DNA of 64,000 nucleotides from Sedimentitalea arenosa (GTDB taxonomy: Bacteria; Pseudomonadota; Alphaproteobacteria; Rhodobacterales; Rhodobacteraceae), in contig NZ_JAELVR010000008.1 in assembly GCF_016428585.1 (NCBI RefSeq), positions 182,087 through 246,086 of the forward strand, given 5' to 3'. Made by a program: the position numbers and the translations under genes. Shown piece after piece: positions 45,507-54,981 of this stretch. The stretch's first letter is position 1. The number at the start of each line of letters is the position of its first letter. Below the pieces are notes generated by a model that was given only the letters and a program-made list of their open reading frames with translations, had not been told where the DNA came from and did not search any database.

Positions 45507-45832
45507 ACGCCGGCCAGCGCCTTCGCGATCCGCTCGCGCACTTCCGTCGGTTCCTGCTGTACGGCGCTCAGGACGCGGCGCAGGTCGCTGCGCACGCTAT
45601 GCAACTGGTCGATTAACGAGATGATGACGCCCAGCGCGTCCTCGTCGAGGTCGAAATCGTCGGACAGCTCGCACAACAATTCCAGCCGCACCCGGTCAAT
45701 ATCGCGGAACTTCGGCCCGGTGTCGCTCAGGACCGGAGTCACGAACTCGGCCTGTACGAACCGGCTCAGCCGCTTGGGCGTCAGGCGGGTGACGGCGGCG
45801 ATCACCTGGGTTTCGGTATAGTGGACGGTCAT
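45503..45832 (-). CDS. cbpM: Chaperone modulator CbpM-like protein
   Basis: A 109-residue MerR-like/winged-helix protein. The N-terminus YTETQVIAAVTRLTPKRLSRFVQAEFVTP and the following helices match CbpM, which binds and inhibits the J domain of CbpA. It overlaps the end of the adjacent cbpA gene (ATGA), which supports the pairing. Confidence 0.82.
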   Translation of the reverse strand: MTVHYTETQVIAAVTRLTPKRLSRFVQAEFVTPVLSDTGPKFRDIDRVRLELLCELSDDFDLDEDALGVIISLIDQLHSVRSDLRRVLSAVQQEPTEVRERIAKALAGV

Positions 45833-46761
45833 GCTGTCATCCCCCTGCGCGGATCATAGCCGTGGGTCTTGCGCCAGTCTTCCATGAAACCGGCCAGCGA
45901 GTCATCGATCCTGGGGGGCGCGACGATGGACAACTCGACGCGCTGATCCCCCCGCGCCCCCTTGCCCGTGGGCTGGACGCCGCGGCCACGCAGGCGCAGA
46001 ACCTGACCGCTGCTGGCGCCCTTCGGGATCGTCAGGTTCACGGATCCGTCGATGGTTGGCGTCGCGACCTTGCCGCCCAGCACCGCTTCGTCCAGTGTGA
46101 TCGGAAGAGTGATGATGATGTCGTTGCCTTCGCGACGGAACAGCTTGTGCGGGCGCACGCTCAGCGTGACCAGCGCATCCCCGTCCGGGCCGCCGCCCAT
46201 GCCGGGCGCACCTTTTCCGCGCAGCCGGATCGTCTGGCCATCCGCCGTGCCCTTTGGGATCGTGACTTCAAGCGATCTCCCGTCAGGCAGGGTAATCCGG
46301 GTCTTGCCGCCGTTCACGGCCTGCATGAAATCGATCTCGAGCGCATATTGCGCATCGGCGCCGCGGGCGCTGAACCCCTGTCCGCCAAAGCCCCGGCCGC
46401 CGCCTGTTCGGCCGCGCATGAACTCGGCGAAGAAATCGGAGGCATCTTCGAAATCGTCACGACGCGGGCCCGACCGATAGGGATTTTCGGCGGCTTCGGC
46501 GAAGTCGCGATAATACTGCCTCTGCTGCTGCCGCTCGGCGCCCGTGGCATCGATCTCGCCCCGGTCGAACCGCGCGCGGGTCTCGGGGTCCTTCAACAGA
46601 TCATATGCGGCCGACGCGGCCTTGAACCGCGCCTCGGCCTGCGGATCATCAGGCTTGAGGTCGGGGTGATTGGCGCGGGCGATCTTGCGGTAGGCTTTCT
46701 TTATCTCATCTGCCGTCGCGGATTTCTTCACTCCGAGCGCGGCGTAGGGGTCCTTACTCAT
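45829..46761 (-). CDS. cbpA: CbpA-type DnaJ co-chaperone
   Basis: A 310-residue J-domain protein. J domain at residues 1-70 with the HPD tripeptide in RANHPDLKPDD. A Gly/Phe/Arg-rich linker (RGRTGGGRGFGGQGFSARG) follows, then the two C-terminal substrate-binding beta domains (LPDGRSLEVTIPKGTADGQTIRLRG and VNLTIPKGASSGQVLRLRGRG). The DnaJ zinc-finger is absent, so this is class II (CbpA). It stimulates DnaK ATPase. The ATG at 46761 has GGAG upstream. Confidence 0.92.
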   Translation of the reverse strand: MSKDPYAALGVKKSATADEIKKAYRKIARANHPDLKPDDPQAEARFKAASAAYDLLKDPETRARFDRGEIDATGAERQQQRQYYRDFAEAAENPYRSGPRRDDFEDASDFFAEFMRGRTGGGRGFGGQGFSARGADAQYALEIDFMQAVNGGKTRITLPDGRSLEVTIPKGTADGQTIRLRGKGAPGMGGGPDGDALVTLSVRPHKLFRREGNDIIITLPITLDEAVLGGKVATPTIDGSVNLTIPKGASSGQVLRLRGRGVQPTGKGARGDQRVELSIVAPPRIDDSLAGFMEDWRKTHGYDPRRGMTA

Positions 46762-46852
46762 CACATTTCTCCAGAGCGGTGCGGCATTCACATCGCGGTT
46801 GCGTGATATGAAAGCGCTCTATCTCGCTTTTCAAGACCCAAATCCGGGCGTC

Positions 46853-47815
46853 TCAGAGCGTGATCCTCGTACCGATGCCGGCTTTCACCGCGCGATCATA
46901 GGCCAGCGCCGCCAAGGCGTAGTCCCCGATGGCAAGGCCGCGAAAGACGAATGCGCTACGCGTATCGGCGGTAAAAGCGCTGGCGCGCGGCCGCTTGGCC
47001 AGATCCCGCAGGTCACCGCTGATCAACTGCGGATCCACCATCGGCTTGGGGCTTGCGGCCTCCTGTTCGAGATCGTCGATATAGAGAGTTCCCAGCCCAG
47101 ACATGCCCTCGGGCCGCCACGGCAAGGCGAGATCGGTGATCGCTGCGAAGGCCCCCGGCTTCATCCAACCGGCATCGAGAAAAGGCTCGACGTCATAGGA
47201 CAGCGTGATCGAGGTGACGATGATGTCCGCGTCGGCGAACGCGTCGCGCGGGTCGCTGCAGGCTTCCGCCGCCAGACCCCGCGCCCGCGCGGCTTCGCAG
47301 AGCCGGTCGATCCCGGCCTGACCGCGCCCCACCGCGCGAACGGCCTTGAGCGGGAAAAGATCTGCGAAGGCGTCGAGATGGCTGTGCGCCTGGGTGCCAC
47401 AACCCACGAAGGCGATGATGCCCGACTCTGGATCGGCGAGCCGTCGGGCCGCCACCGTGCTGAGCGCAGCAGTGCGCACCGCCGTCACCCATTTCGCCCC
47501 CATCACCGCGCGCAGAAGGCCGGTTTCGCTGTCCTGAATCAGGATGTTGCCCTCGATGCCGTCCAACCCGCGATCAGGGTTTCGGGGACTGACCATGACC
47601 GACTTGACCACAGTCAGGTCCGCAACCGAGAGCGTCGTCATCATGTAGCGCCCGTCCCCGGGCACGATGGCCGATTTGGGCGCCGTCAACAGCGACCCGC
47701 CTTCCTGGTTGGCCAGCGCGGCCTCGACGCTGTCGGCGGCCTCGGCGGTCGAAATCCCGAGCCCCGCCAGCATGTCATCCGTCAGCAGAACCGCGTCGCG
47801 ATCGGTGCGTGTCAT
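46853..47815 (-). CDS. Ornithine cyclodeaminase / mu-crystallin family protein
   Basis: A 320-residue NAD(P)-binding enzyme. The nucleotide-binding motif is FVGCGTQAHSHLDAF, and KWVTAVRTAALSTVAARRLA precedes it, as in OCD/mu-crystallin proteins. Members include ornithine cyclodeaminase, alanine dehydrogenase, ketimine reductase and opine-forming enzymes; substrate is not readable here. AAAGGA precedes the ATG at 47815. It lies 17 bases downstream of hemF on the same strand. Confidence 0.85.
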   Translation of the reverse strand: MTRTDRDAVLLTDDMLAGLGISTAEAADSVEAALANQEGGSLLTAPKSAIVPGDGRYMMTTLSVADLTVVKSVMVSPRNPDRGLDGIEGNILIQDSETGLLRAVMGAKWVTAVRTAALSTVAARRLADPESGIIAFVGCGTQAHSHLDAFADLFPLKAVRAVGRGQAGIDRLCEAARARGLAAEACSDPRDAFADADIIVTSITLSYDVEPFLDAGWMKPGAFAAITDLALPWRPEGMSGLGTLYIDDLEQEAASPKPMVDPQLISGDLRDLAKRPRASAFTADTRSAFVFRGLAIGDYALAALAYDRAVKAGIGTRITL

Positions 47816-47832
47816 GTGACCGTCCTTTCGTT

Positions 47833-48729
47833 TCAGACCCACTTGGCCAGCGGCGGCAAGCTCATCAATACCGCGTTGGCGTCGTGGCCGGTCTCCAATC
47901 CGAACTTCGTGCCGCGATCATAGACCAGATTGTATTCCGCGTAGAGCCCGCGATGGACCAACTGGCGATCCTTCTCCGCCTCTCCGAAATCCTGCACGCG
48001 CCGTTTCTCGACAATCGGCAGGAAGGCCGGCAGGAAGGCTCGCCCGATGTCCTGCGTCAGAGAGAAATCCGCCTCCCAGTCGCCGGTGCAATAATCGTCC
48101 ATGAAGATGCCGCCGACGCCGCGGGCCCGCCCGCGATGCGGGATAAAGAAATATTCATCCGCCCACGCCTTGAGCCGCGGATAATGCGCCAGTCCATGCG
48201 GGTCGAGATGGTCCTTCTGCGTGGCATGGAAGTGTTCCGTGTCCTCGTCATATTCGATGCACGGGTTGAGGTCGGAGCCCCCACCGAACCACCACGCGTG
48301 CGGTGTCCAGAACATCCGCGTATTCATGTGCACGGCGGGACAATGCGGGTTCTGCATATGCGCGACCAACGAGATCCCCGAGGCCCAGAAGCGTGGGTCC
48401 TCCTCCATGCCTGGTATCCCCTTGCGCGCGGCCATAGCGGACTGGGCGCGCTCGCCGAGCGTGCCGTAAACGGTCGATACGTTGACGCCGACTTTCTCGA
48501 AGACCCGCCCGCCACGCATGACGCTCATCACCCCGCCGCCCGCATCCTCGCCATCGGCGCCGGATCGCCGCGTCTGGCTGACCTCGAAACGCCCGGGGGC
48601 AGCGTCGGTCATCGGTCCCTCGGAATGGCTATCCTCCAGCGTCTCGAACGCCGCGACGATTTCGTCCCGCAATTGCCGGAACCAGCCCGAGGCGCGCTCC
48701 TTCTGGGGGGCCATGTCCTCGCTCATCAT
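47833..48729 (-). CDS. hemF: Oxygen-dependent coproporphyrinogen III oxidase
   Basis: A 298-residue cytoplasmic enzyme that decarboxylates coproporphyrinogen III to protoporphyrinogen IX using oxygen. Landmarks are GGGVMSVMRGGRVFEKVGVN, SGISLVAHMQNPHCPAVHMN and WWFGGGSDLNPCIEY, and the C-terminal LVYDRGTKFGLETGH. Full length. It uses the product of hemE located 7 kb away. Two adjacent ATGs at 48729 and 48726 follow GGGAGAG. Confidence 0.96.
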   Translation of the reverse strand: MMSEDMAPQKERASGWFRQLRDEIVAAFETLEDSHSEGPMTDAAPGRFEVSQTRRSGADGEDAGGGVMSVMRGGRVFEKVGVNVSTVYGTLGERAQSAMAARKGIPGMEEDPRFWASGISLVAHMQNPHCPAVHMNTRMFWTPHAWWFGGGSDLNPCIEYDEDTEHFHATQKDHLDPHGLAHYPRLKAWADEYFFIPHRGRARGVGGIFMDDYCTGDWEADFSLTQDIGRAFLPAFLPIVEKRRVQDFGEAEKDRQLVHRGLYAEYNLVYDRGTKFGLETGHDANAVLMSLPPLAKWV

Positions 48730-48827
48730 TTCTCTCCCGGATCCGCGCTGTTCTGCTCGATACTGTCCCGGACAGCGCTAGGGGAAGGCTGCTTGCTCCC
48801 CGGCCCGCGACTGGGACGCCGCTTAAG

Positions 48828-49628
48828 TCAATGCACAGGGGCCGCTACCGGGTCAAGCAGGGTACGCCCGCCATCGACCGTCAGAATCTGGCCGGTCATG
48901 AAGCCCGAGCCTTCGGACGCGAGGAATTGCACCGTATCGGCCAGTTCGCCGGGTGCTGCGACGCGGGCCAGCGGCGTATGGGCCTCGATATCCTCACGGT
49001 ATTCGCGATGATCCTTCAGGGTCGACTTCAGGGATGCGCTCATCACCGAGCCGAACGCAACGGCGTTGACCCGGATACGATAGGGCGCCAGCGCCACCGC
49101 CATAGACCGGGTCATCTGGTCAAGTGCGGCGGAGCTGACAGAGTAGCCCAGCAGGTCGGGATGCGTCCGGCGTGCGGCGATCGAGCTGAGGTTGATGATC
49201 GACCCGGCAAGACCCTCTGTCTGCCCCTCGGACTGCTTGATCATCCGTTTGGCTACAAGCTGCGTCAGCCGCAGCGCCGGCATCAGGTTCTGATTTAGCA
49301 GGGTGATCACGGAATCGTCGTCCGGGTCGAGCGCGTTGGACTGCACGACCTGGCGCGCGCCGTTCACAAGGATGTTCACCTCGTCGAACGCATCCAGCGT
49401 GGCCGACAGGAGATTGGCGATGGCCAGCTTTTCGCGCATGTCACCGGCGAAGTAGCGCACGTTACTATCCTCGACCCGGTCGCCCAGTTCGTCCCGCAAG
49501 CGTTTTTCATCCATGTCGGCAAAGACAACATTGGCGCCTTTCTCCGCGAACTGTCTTCCGATGGCGAGGCCGATACCGTTGGCCGCACCCGTCACGATGG
49601 CCGTCTTGCCGGCAATGGAAAAGGACAT
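48828..49628 (-). CDS. Short-chain dehydrogenase/reductase-like protein with altered active site
   Basis: A 266-residue SDR. The Rossmann motif is intact (TGAANGIGLAIG), but two hallmark positions differ: the NNAG motif reads VNGARQ, and the catalytic YxxxK reads YSVSS, that is, Ser replaces the lysine (codon TCC on the minus strand at about 49120). The serine of the triad is present in INLSSIAARR. The protein may be inactive, use another base, or act as a binding protein. GGAG precedes the start at 49628. Confidence 0.85.
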   Translation of the reverse strand: MSFSIAGKTAIVTGAANGIGLAIGRQFAEKGANVVFADMDEKRLRDELGDRVEDSNVRYFAGDMREKLAIANLLSATLDAFDEVNILVNGARQVVQSNALDPDDDSVITLLNQNLMPALRLTQLVAKRMIKQSEGQTEGLAGSIINLSSIAARRTHPDLLGYSVSSAALDQMTRSMAVALAPYRIRVNAVAFGSVMSASLKSTLKDHREYREDIEAHTPLARVAAPGELADTVQFLASEGSGFMTGQILTVDGGRTLLDPVAAPVH

Positions 49629-49661
49629 GAGGAGGTCTCCTTGTGTCTTGCGTGGACGCGG

Positions 49662-50669
49662 TCAGCGTCTGGTGCGGCGCGGGACCGCGGATTTCCTGGC
49701 GCGGATCGGTCGCTGCGCCCGCAACACCTTGAACTTCGTATCGCCGGCGATTTCCTCGACCGAAGCAAACCGGTCCGTGAGCGTGGCCTCGTAGGGCAGG
49801 TGCCGGTTCGCCACCATCCAGAGTTGCCCGCTGGGCGCAAGCACCCGCGCTGCCGCATCGATGAAGCTGCGGCCCAGCGACGGGTCCGCCGCTCGGCCGG
49901 TATGAAAAGGCGGGTTCATCACCACGGCATCTACTGGGGTCGCAGGCGTCCAGGTCGTCGCGTCGGCCCAGTGAAACTGGGTGCGCGGATCGCGCACGTT
50001 TTGGCGGGCACACTCCAAGGCGGTGGCATCAGCCTCCACCAGGTCCAGTATTTTTATTCCGTCCTGTTGGAGGAGACCCGCCGACAGAAAGCCCCAGCCG
50101 GCCCCCAGGTCGACGACATGGCCCGCGAGCCTCGGCAAGGCGGCAAGCAGCGCCACCGAAGCCGGATCGGGCCCATCTGCGGAAAACACACCGGGCGCGG
50201 TCACGAAGCCGTCGACCATCTGCTCGGCGGGCGCACACCAGTCGTTGAACGTATCGGTGGCGCTGAACCAGAAGAGCTTGCCATGCGCCTTGGAAATCGG
50301 CCCCGACACCGCGACCCGCGCGAGGCAGGCCTTCAACAGGCTGTCGACACCATCCGTCTTGCTACCGTCCACCGCGACCAACCCGTCGCTGCGGCTGCAG
50401 GCCTCGGCGATCAGCGCCTGCGCCAGCGCCTTGGCACGCGGCAAGCAAACGAGGGTCATTGCCACGGGGGTGTCGCTGGCGGCGACGCTTTCATAACCGG
50501 TATTCTTGAAATGGTCGAAATCGGGTTTGACCGGTTGAACGATCTCGAGCCGATCACGCGGCAGGTCCGACAGGTCCATCTCGGCCGCCGGTCGCAAGAC
50601 CGAGATCGTGCCCGTCTCGGGCAGGCTCAGACCGCCGGCCTCCAGTGCAATCCGCAATCGGGCCGACAT
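49662..50669 (-). CDS. RsmC/RlmG-type rRNA guanine-N2 methyltransferase-like protein
   Basis: A 335-residue two-domain methyltransferase. The N-terminal half is the degenerate domain typical of RsmC. The C-terminal catalytic half has motif I VVDLGAGWGFLSAG, the acidic VEADATALECAR and the NPPF motif VVMNPPFHTG. These signatures target guanine N2 in rRNA; the exact site (16S G1207 or 23S) cannot be read. The start at 50669 lies 7 bases after clpS. Confidence 0.8.
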   Translation of the reverse strand: MSARLRIALEAGGLSLPETGTISVLRPAAEMDLSDLPRDRLEIVQPVKPDFDHFKNTGYESVAASDTPVAMTLVCLPRAKALAQALIAEACSRSDGLVAVDGSKTDGVDSLLKACLARVAVSGPISKAHGKLFWFSATDTFNDWCAPAEQMVDGFVTAPGVFSADGPDPASVALLAALPRLAGHVVDLGAGWGFLSAGLLQQDGIKILDLVEADATALECARQNVRDPRTQFHWADATTWTPATPVDAVVMNPPFHTGRAADPSLGRSFIDAAARVLAPSGQLWMVANRHLPYEATLTDRFASVEEIAGDTKFKVLRAQRPIRARKSAVPRRTRR

Positions 50670-50676
50670 GGCGGGC

Positions 50677-51060
50677 CTAGTCTTCCTTTTCCATCGTGCA
50701 CTGCAACGGGTGCTGATGGCGGCGGGCGAAATCCATGACCTGCCCGACCTTGGTTTCGGCGATCTCGTGGCTGAAGACACCGACCACGGCGACCCCCTTC
50801 TTGTGCACGGTCAGCATGATCTCGAAGGCTTGTGCGTGGTTCAGTCCAAAGAAGCGTTCCAGCACATGCACGACAAACTCCATCGGTGTGTAGTCGTCGT
50901 TCAGCAGCAGAACCTTGTAGAGCGGTGGACGCTTCGTCTTGGGTCGTGTCTCGACCAGGATCGACGTATCATCGCCGTCTCCCGGGGTGCTGGACATGAT
51001 CAAGGGCATATGCGGCATCGAACGGATTGTTCCGGTTGGCTGGTGTGTCGAGGCGTTCAT
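50677..51060 (-). CDS. clpS: ATP-dependent Clp protease adaptor ClpS
   Basis: An up to 127-residue adaptor that delivers N-degron substrates to ClpAP. Core is [24 protein letters not shown] and the helix [23 protein letters not shown]. The specificity pocket residues (ND pair in LLNDDYTPM, hydrophobic gate) are retained. The N-terminal extension is variable; a start at 51018 or 50997 would give the more usual 110 residues. clpA is not adjacent in the window. Confidence 0.93.
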   Translation of the reverse strand: MNASTHQPTGTIRSMPHMPLIMSSTPGDGDDTSILVETRPKTKRPPLYKVLLLNDDYTPMEFVVHVLERFFGLNHAQAFEIMLTVHKKGVAVVGVFSHEIAETKVGQVMDFARRHQHPLQCTMEKED

Positions 51061-51126
51061 GGCTTATATAACCTTCCTGCGGGATTCGAAAAGAGCCCGC
51101 GATCCAATGCAACCAGGGCGGCCCCG

Positions 51127-51825
51127 ATGACAGGCGTTACCATTGTCGGCTTCGATGCGGATGACACCCTCTGGCATAACGAACGGTTCTTCCAGGACAC
51201 CCAGGCCCGGTTCACCGCGCTCCTTGCAGATCACGCCGAGCCGGACCACCTGGCCGAACGCTTGCTGGCCGCCGAGAAACGCAACATCGGACGCTATGGA
51301 TACGGCATCAAGGGCTTCGTGCTGTCGATGATCGAAACCGCGATCGAAGTGACTGACCGGAACGTGCCGGCCGAGGTGATCGAACGCCTTCTTGACGCGG
51401 GGCGCGAGATGCTCGCCCATCCGATCGAATTGCTGCCCCACGCCCGCGAGGCGGTCGAATCCGTCGCGGCGTCGCACCGCGTAGTACTGATCACCAAGGG
51501 CGACCTTCTGGATCAGGAACGGAAACTGGCGCAATCCGGCCTGGGGGACCTGTTCGACGGCGTCGAGATCGTCTCCGAGAAGACCCCTGCGCGCTATGCA
51601 GAGATTTTCGCTCGTCACGGCGACGGCCCGGGGCACGGGATGATGGTAGGCAACTCGATGCGCTCGGACGTGGTGCCGATGATCGAGGCCGGCGGTTGGG
51701 GTGTGCACGTGCCGCATGACCTCGCGTGGGATCTCGAACATGCCGAAACACCCGTTAGCGCGCCGCGCTACCGTGTGCTCGACGATCTGGGCGGGTTGGC
51801 TTGGCTGATCGCACAGGTCGGCTGA
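51127..51825 (+). CDS. HAD-superfamily phosphatase
   Basis: A 232-residue HAD hydrolase. Motif I is GFDADDTLWHN, motif II is VLITKG, and motif IV is MVGNSMRSDVVPMIEAG. The cap domain between motifs I and II is helical (type C1). Substrate is unassigned; phosphoglycolate- or nucleotide-type phosphatases share this layout. Monocistronic, divergent from clpS. Confidence 0.85.
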   Translation: MTGVTIVGFDADDTLWHNERFFQDTQARFTALLADHAEPDHLAERLLAAEKRNIGRYGYGIKGFVLSMIETAIEVTDRNVPAEVIERLLDAGREMLAHPIELLPHAREAVESVAASHRVVLITKGDLLDQERKLAQSGLGDLFDGVEIVSEKTPARYAEIFARHGDGPGHGMMVGNSMRSDVVPMIEAGGWGVHVPHDLAWDLEHAETPVSAPRYRVLDDLGGLAWLIAQVG

Positions 51826-52069
51826 GGGGCGGTGATACCTGCTCAAAAATGACGGTCAGCCCCCACGCTGATGTTTACGGACCGTTAAGCAATCGCCAGT
51901 GTTGCGATCACGGCGGTCGCCCCCCCCCATATCTAGTCAAATTATATCGTGATCATCATGTAACAGATTGCAAAACAAAGGTTTCTTTTGTTCGGCATCC
52001 ATGCTAACTTTATTTCAATAACGTGTCAGCCGGACAACCGGCGGCCAGAGGCAGAAAGAGGCAGATATC

Positions 52070-53500
52070 GTGCAGGTTCGGCGCAGCAGTCCGGCCCGAT
52101 TGGGGCTATTCCTTTTCCTTGCAACCTGGGTCGCGGCAATTGCTCCGGCAACGCTGAATGCGGCACCCTATGCAGCTCATGTCATCGACGCGCGCAGCGG
52201 GGAGGTGCTCCACTCTCAGAACGCCGACACGCGCCTGCATCCCGCTTCGCTGACCAAGATGATGACGCTCTACATCGCGTTCGAAGCGGTCCGCAACGGC
52301 GAGATCAAGCTTGACACCAAGGTGCGCATCTCCAAGCACGCGGCGTCCGAGCCGCCCTCCAAGCTGGGCCTCAGGCCCGGACAGGAGATCGCGTTCCGCT
52401 ATCTCCTGCGGGCCGCGGCCGTCAAGTCGGCCAACGACGCAGCCACCGCCATCGGCGAGGCGATCAGCGGCTCCGAAGCGGCCTTTGCCAAGCGCATGAA
52501 CTGGACCGCCAAGCAGATGGGCATGACACGGACCACCTTCAAGAATGCCCATGGTCTGACCGAAAGCGGGCATCTTTCGACCGCGCGCGACATGACGATC
52601 CTCGGGCGTCACGTGATCTACGACTACCCGCAATACTACAACCTGTTCTCGCGCAAGACGGCCGATGCGGGCATCAAGCGGGTCGCGCATACGAACCGCC
52701 GGCTGCTGGATTCCTACAGGGGCGCTGACGGGATCAAGACCGGATACACCCGCGCCGCCGGCTTCAATCTTGTCGCTTCGGCCGAACGTGGCAACGAACG
52801 CGTCATCGCGACCGTGTTCGGAGGCAAGTCCACCGCCTCGCGCAACGCCAAGGTGGCCGAACTTCTCGACCTCGGCTTCCGTCGTGCGCCATCGCGCGCC
52901 CCGCTGCGCAAGCCAGAGCGGCCCGAATACGCGGGCAATGTCGGTGCGACACCCGGTGCCAGCGGCAAGACGATCCGCCTCGTCGGTTCGGTTCAGAAGA
53001 GCCTGCGCCCGAAAGCCCGCATCGCCCGCACTCAGATTCAGGTCGCCAGCGTGGCCAGCACCGCGCAGGCGGACGAAGCCAAGCTGCAGGCCGGTGTCGC
53101 CGCCGCAATCGTCGCGGCCACCGAGGGCGTCGAGCCCGCTGCTGCAATCGACTCGGCGCCACGCCCCGCGGCGCGCCCCTCCGAACTGGTCCTGGCATCG
53201 ACCTCCTCGGCAGATATCATCGAACCGGTCGAGCAGGAAATCGTGACACGCGTCTCGACCTCCGGCGGGCAGCACTGGGGCATCAATGTCGGCCGGTTCG
53301 GCAGCCGCTACCAGGCAGAAAAGGCCCTGCTGCGCACGGCCCTGGCCGAGATGTCGACACTGGACGGATCGCTGCGCAAGGTCCGCCAGTCGCCGCAAGG
53401 CTTTGACGCGAACTTCGTGGGCATGACGCGCGAGACTGCCGACCTGGCCTGCCGCCGCCTGAAGGCGCGCAACATCACCTGCTTCATGATTGGTGAATAG
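52070..53500 (+). CDS. D-alanyl-D-alanine carboxypeptidase with C-terminal SPOR-like domain
   Basis: A 476-residue S11-family penicillin-binding protein. It has a signal peptide (about 1-31), SxxK at Ser60-Lys63 (SLTK), the SAN motif in VKSANDAAT and KTG in DGIKTGYT. A long Ala-rich linker follows, and the last 75 residues (INVGRFGSRYQAEKALLRTALAEM region) resemble a SPOR peptidoglycan-binding domain, which would place it at the septum. The start is a GTG at 52070 with AAAGAGG upstream. The promoter region is AT-rich, with a run of nine C residues at 51920-51928. Confidence 0.9.
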   Translation: MQVRRSSPARLGLFLFLATWVAAIAPATLNAAPYAAHVIDARSGEVLHSQNADTRLHPASLTKMMTLYIAFEAVRNGEIKLDTKVRISKHAASEPPSKLGLRPGQEIAFRYLLRAAAVKSANDAATAIGEAISGSEAAFAKRMNWTAKQMGMTRTTFKNAHGLTESGHLSTARDMTILGRHVIYDYPQYYNLFSRKTADAGIKRVAHTNRRLLDSYRGADGIKTGYTRAAGFNLVASAERGNERVIATVFGGKSTASRNAKVAELLDLGFRRAPSRAPLRKPERPEYAGNVGATPGASGKTIRLVGSVQKSLRPKARIARTQIQVASVASTAQADEAKLQAGVAAAIVAATEGVEPAAAIDSAPRPAARPSELVLASTSSADIIEPVEQEIVTRVSTSGGQHWGINVGRFGSRYQAEKALLRTALAEMSTLDGSLRKVRQSPQGFDANFVGMTRETADLACRRLKARNITCFMIGE

Positions 53501-53538
53501 GCCGGTTTCGCCGCGCCGAAACCGGCGCAGCGCAATCC

Positions 53539-54942
53539 TCAGGTCGACAGGATCTTGCCGGGATTGAAGATCCCGTCCGGGTCCAGGGCCGCCTTGATCG
53601 ACGCCATGACATCGGTCGCGGCGCCGAGTTCACGCTTCAGATAGGGCCGCTTGCCCTGCCCTATCCCGTGCTCGCCGGTGCAGGTGCCGTCCATGCTGAT
53701 GGCAAGGTCGTTCAGTCGGCCGACGAACTCCTCGGCACGGGAAACTTCGTCCTTGTCGGCCATGTCGACAAGGATCGTGGTGTGAAAGTTTCCATCCCCC
53801 ACGTGACCGACAACGAGGCCGACGAGACCCAGCTCCTCGATCATGTCATTGTTGCGCGCGACGCATTCGGCAAGGCGCGAGATCGGCACGCAGACATCAG
53901 TGGCGATGCCGGCCTTTCCGGGACTGATCTGCATCGTCGCCCAGTAATAGTCGTGTCGCGCCTTCCAGAGTCGGGTGCGCTCTTCCGCGTTGGTCGTCCA
54001 TTCGAAGCCGGTTCCGCCGACCTCCTCGGCTATCTCGCCGAAGGTGGCGGATTGTTCCGCAACGCTGGCCTCGGAGCCATGGAATTCGAGCAGTAGCAGT
54101 GGGGATTCCGGCAGATCGAGCTTGGAATAGGCGTTCACCGCGGCGACCGAAGCCGTATCGAGCAGCTCCATCCGGGCCACCGGCACGCCATACTGGATCG
54201 TCGCCATCACCGCTTGGCAGGCGGCGTCGACGGTCGGAAAGGAACAGCGCGCCGAGGCCATCGCCTCGGGAATGCCCTGAAGCCGCAGGGTGATACCGGT
54301 GATCATCGCCAGCGTGCCTTCCGAGCCGACCAGGAGCCGTGTCAGATCATAGCCCGCGGATGATTTCTTGGCCCGTTGCGCGGTCTTGATGATCCGGCCA
54401 TCCGCCATCACCGCCTCGAGCGCGATCACGTTGTCCTTCATCGTGCCATAGCGCACCGCGTTGGTGCCCGAAGCGCGCGTGGCCGTCATGCCACCGATGG
54501 TCGCGTTGGCGCCCGGATCGATCGGAAAGAACAGGCCCATGTCGCGCAGGTGCGTGTTCAGCTGTTCGCGCGTCACGCCGGGCTGCACGACGCAATTCAA
54601 GTCCTCGGGATAGACCGCGAGGATCTGGTTCATCTGGCTCATATCGACCGAGATGCCACCCGCCGGCGCGTTCACATGGCCCTCGAGCGAGGTGCCGACG
54701 CCGAAGGCAATGATCGGCACCTTGTGGGTGGCGCAGACCTTGACGATATCGGCGACCTCTTGGCTGGTATGAGGAAACACCACGGCGTCCGGTGGCTGGT
54801 TTTCGATCCAGGTGGTCGTGTGACCGTGCTGCTCGCGGATCGACTTGCCGGTCTGGAACCGCTCACCGAATTGTTGTTTCAGGATGCCCATCGTCGTTTC
54901 GATGCCGGCCTCGTTGCGCGGCAATGCGGTGGCCTGCACCAT
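53539..54942 (-). CDS. dld: FAD-linked D-lactate dehydrogenase (GlcD/DLD type)
   Basis: A 467-residue flavoprotein. FAD-binding (FAD_binding_4) half has VPIIAFGVGTSLEGHVNAPAGG and GANATIGGMTATRASGTNAVRYG; the C-terminal oxidase half has HVGDGNFHT and GTCTGEHGIGQGK, with the catalytic His pair. It oxidises D-lactate or glycolate-like 2-hydroxyacids and feeds electrons to cytochrome c or quinone. GGAGG precedes the ATG at 54942. Glycolate oxidase GlcD is the main alternative, but glcE/glcF are not adjacent. Confidence 0.88.
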   Translation of the reverse strand: MVQATALPRNEAGIETTMGILKQQFGERFQTGKSIREQHGHTTTWIENQPPDAVVFPHTSQEVADIVKVCATHKVPIIAFGVGTSLEGHVNAPAGGISVDMSQMNQILAVYPEDLNCVVQPGVTREQLNTHLRDMGLFFPIDPGANATIGGMTATRASGTNAVRYGTMKDNVIALEAVMADGRIIKTAQRAKKSSAGYDLTRLLVGSEGTLAMITGITLRLQGIPEAMASARCSFPTVDAACQAVMATIQYGVPVARMELLDTASVAAVNAYSKLDLPESPLLLLEFHGSEASVAEQSATFGEIAEEVGGTGFEWTTNAEERTRLWKARHDYYWATMQISPGKAGIATDVCVPISRLAECVARNNDMIEELGLVGLVVGHVGDGNFHTTILVDMADKDEVSRAEEFVGRLNDLAISMDGTCTGEHGIGQGKRPYLKRELGAATDVMASIKAALDPDGIFNPGKILST

Positions 54943-54981
54943 GTGTCTTCCTCCCAGAACGACCCGGCGATCGGGCCTGTT

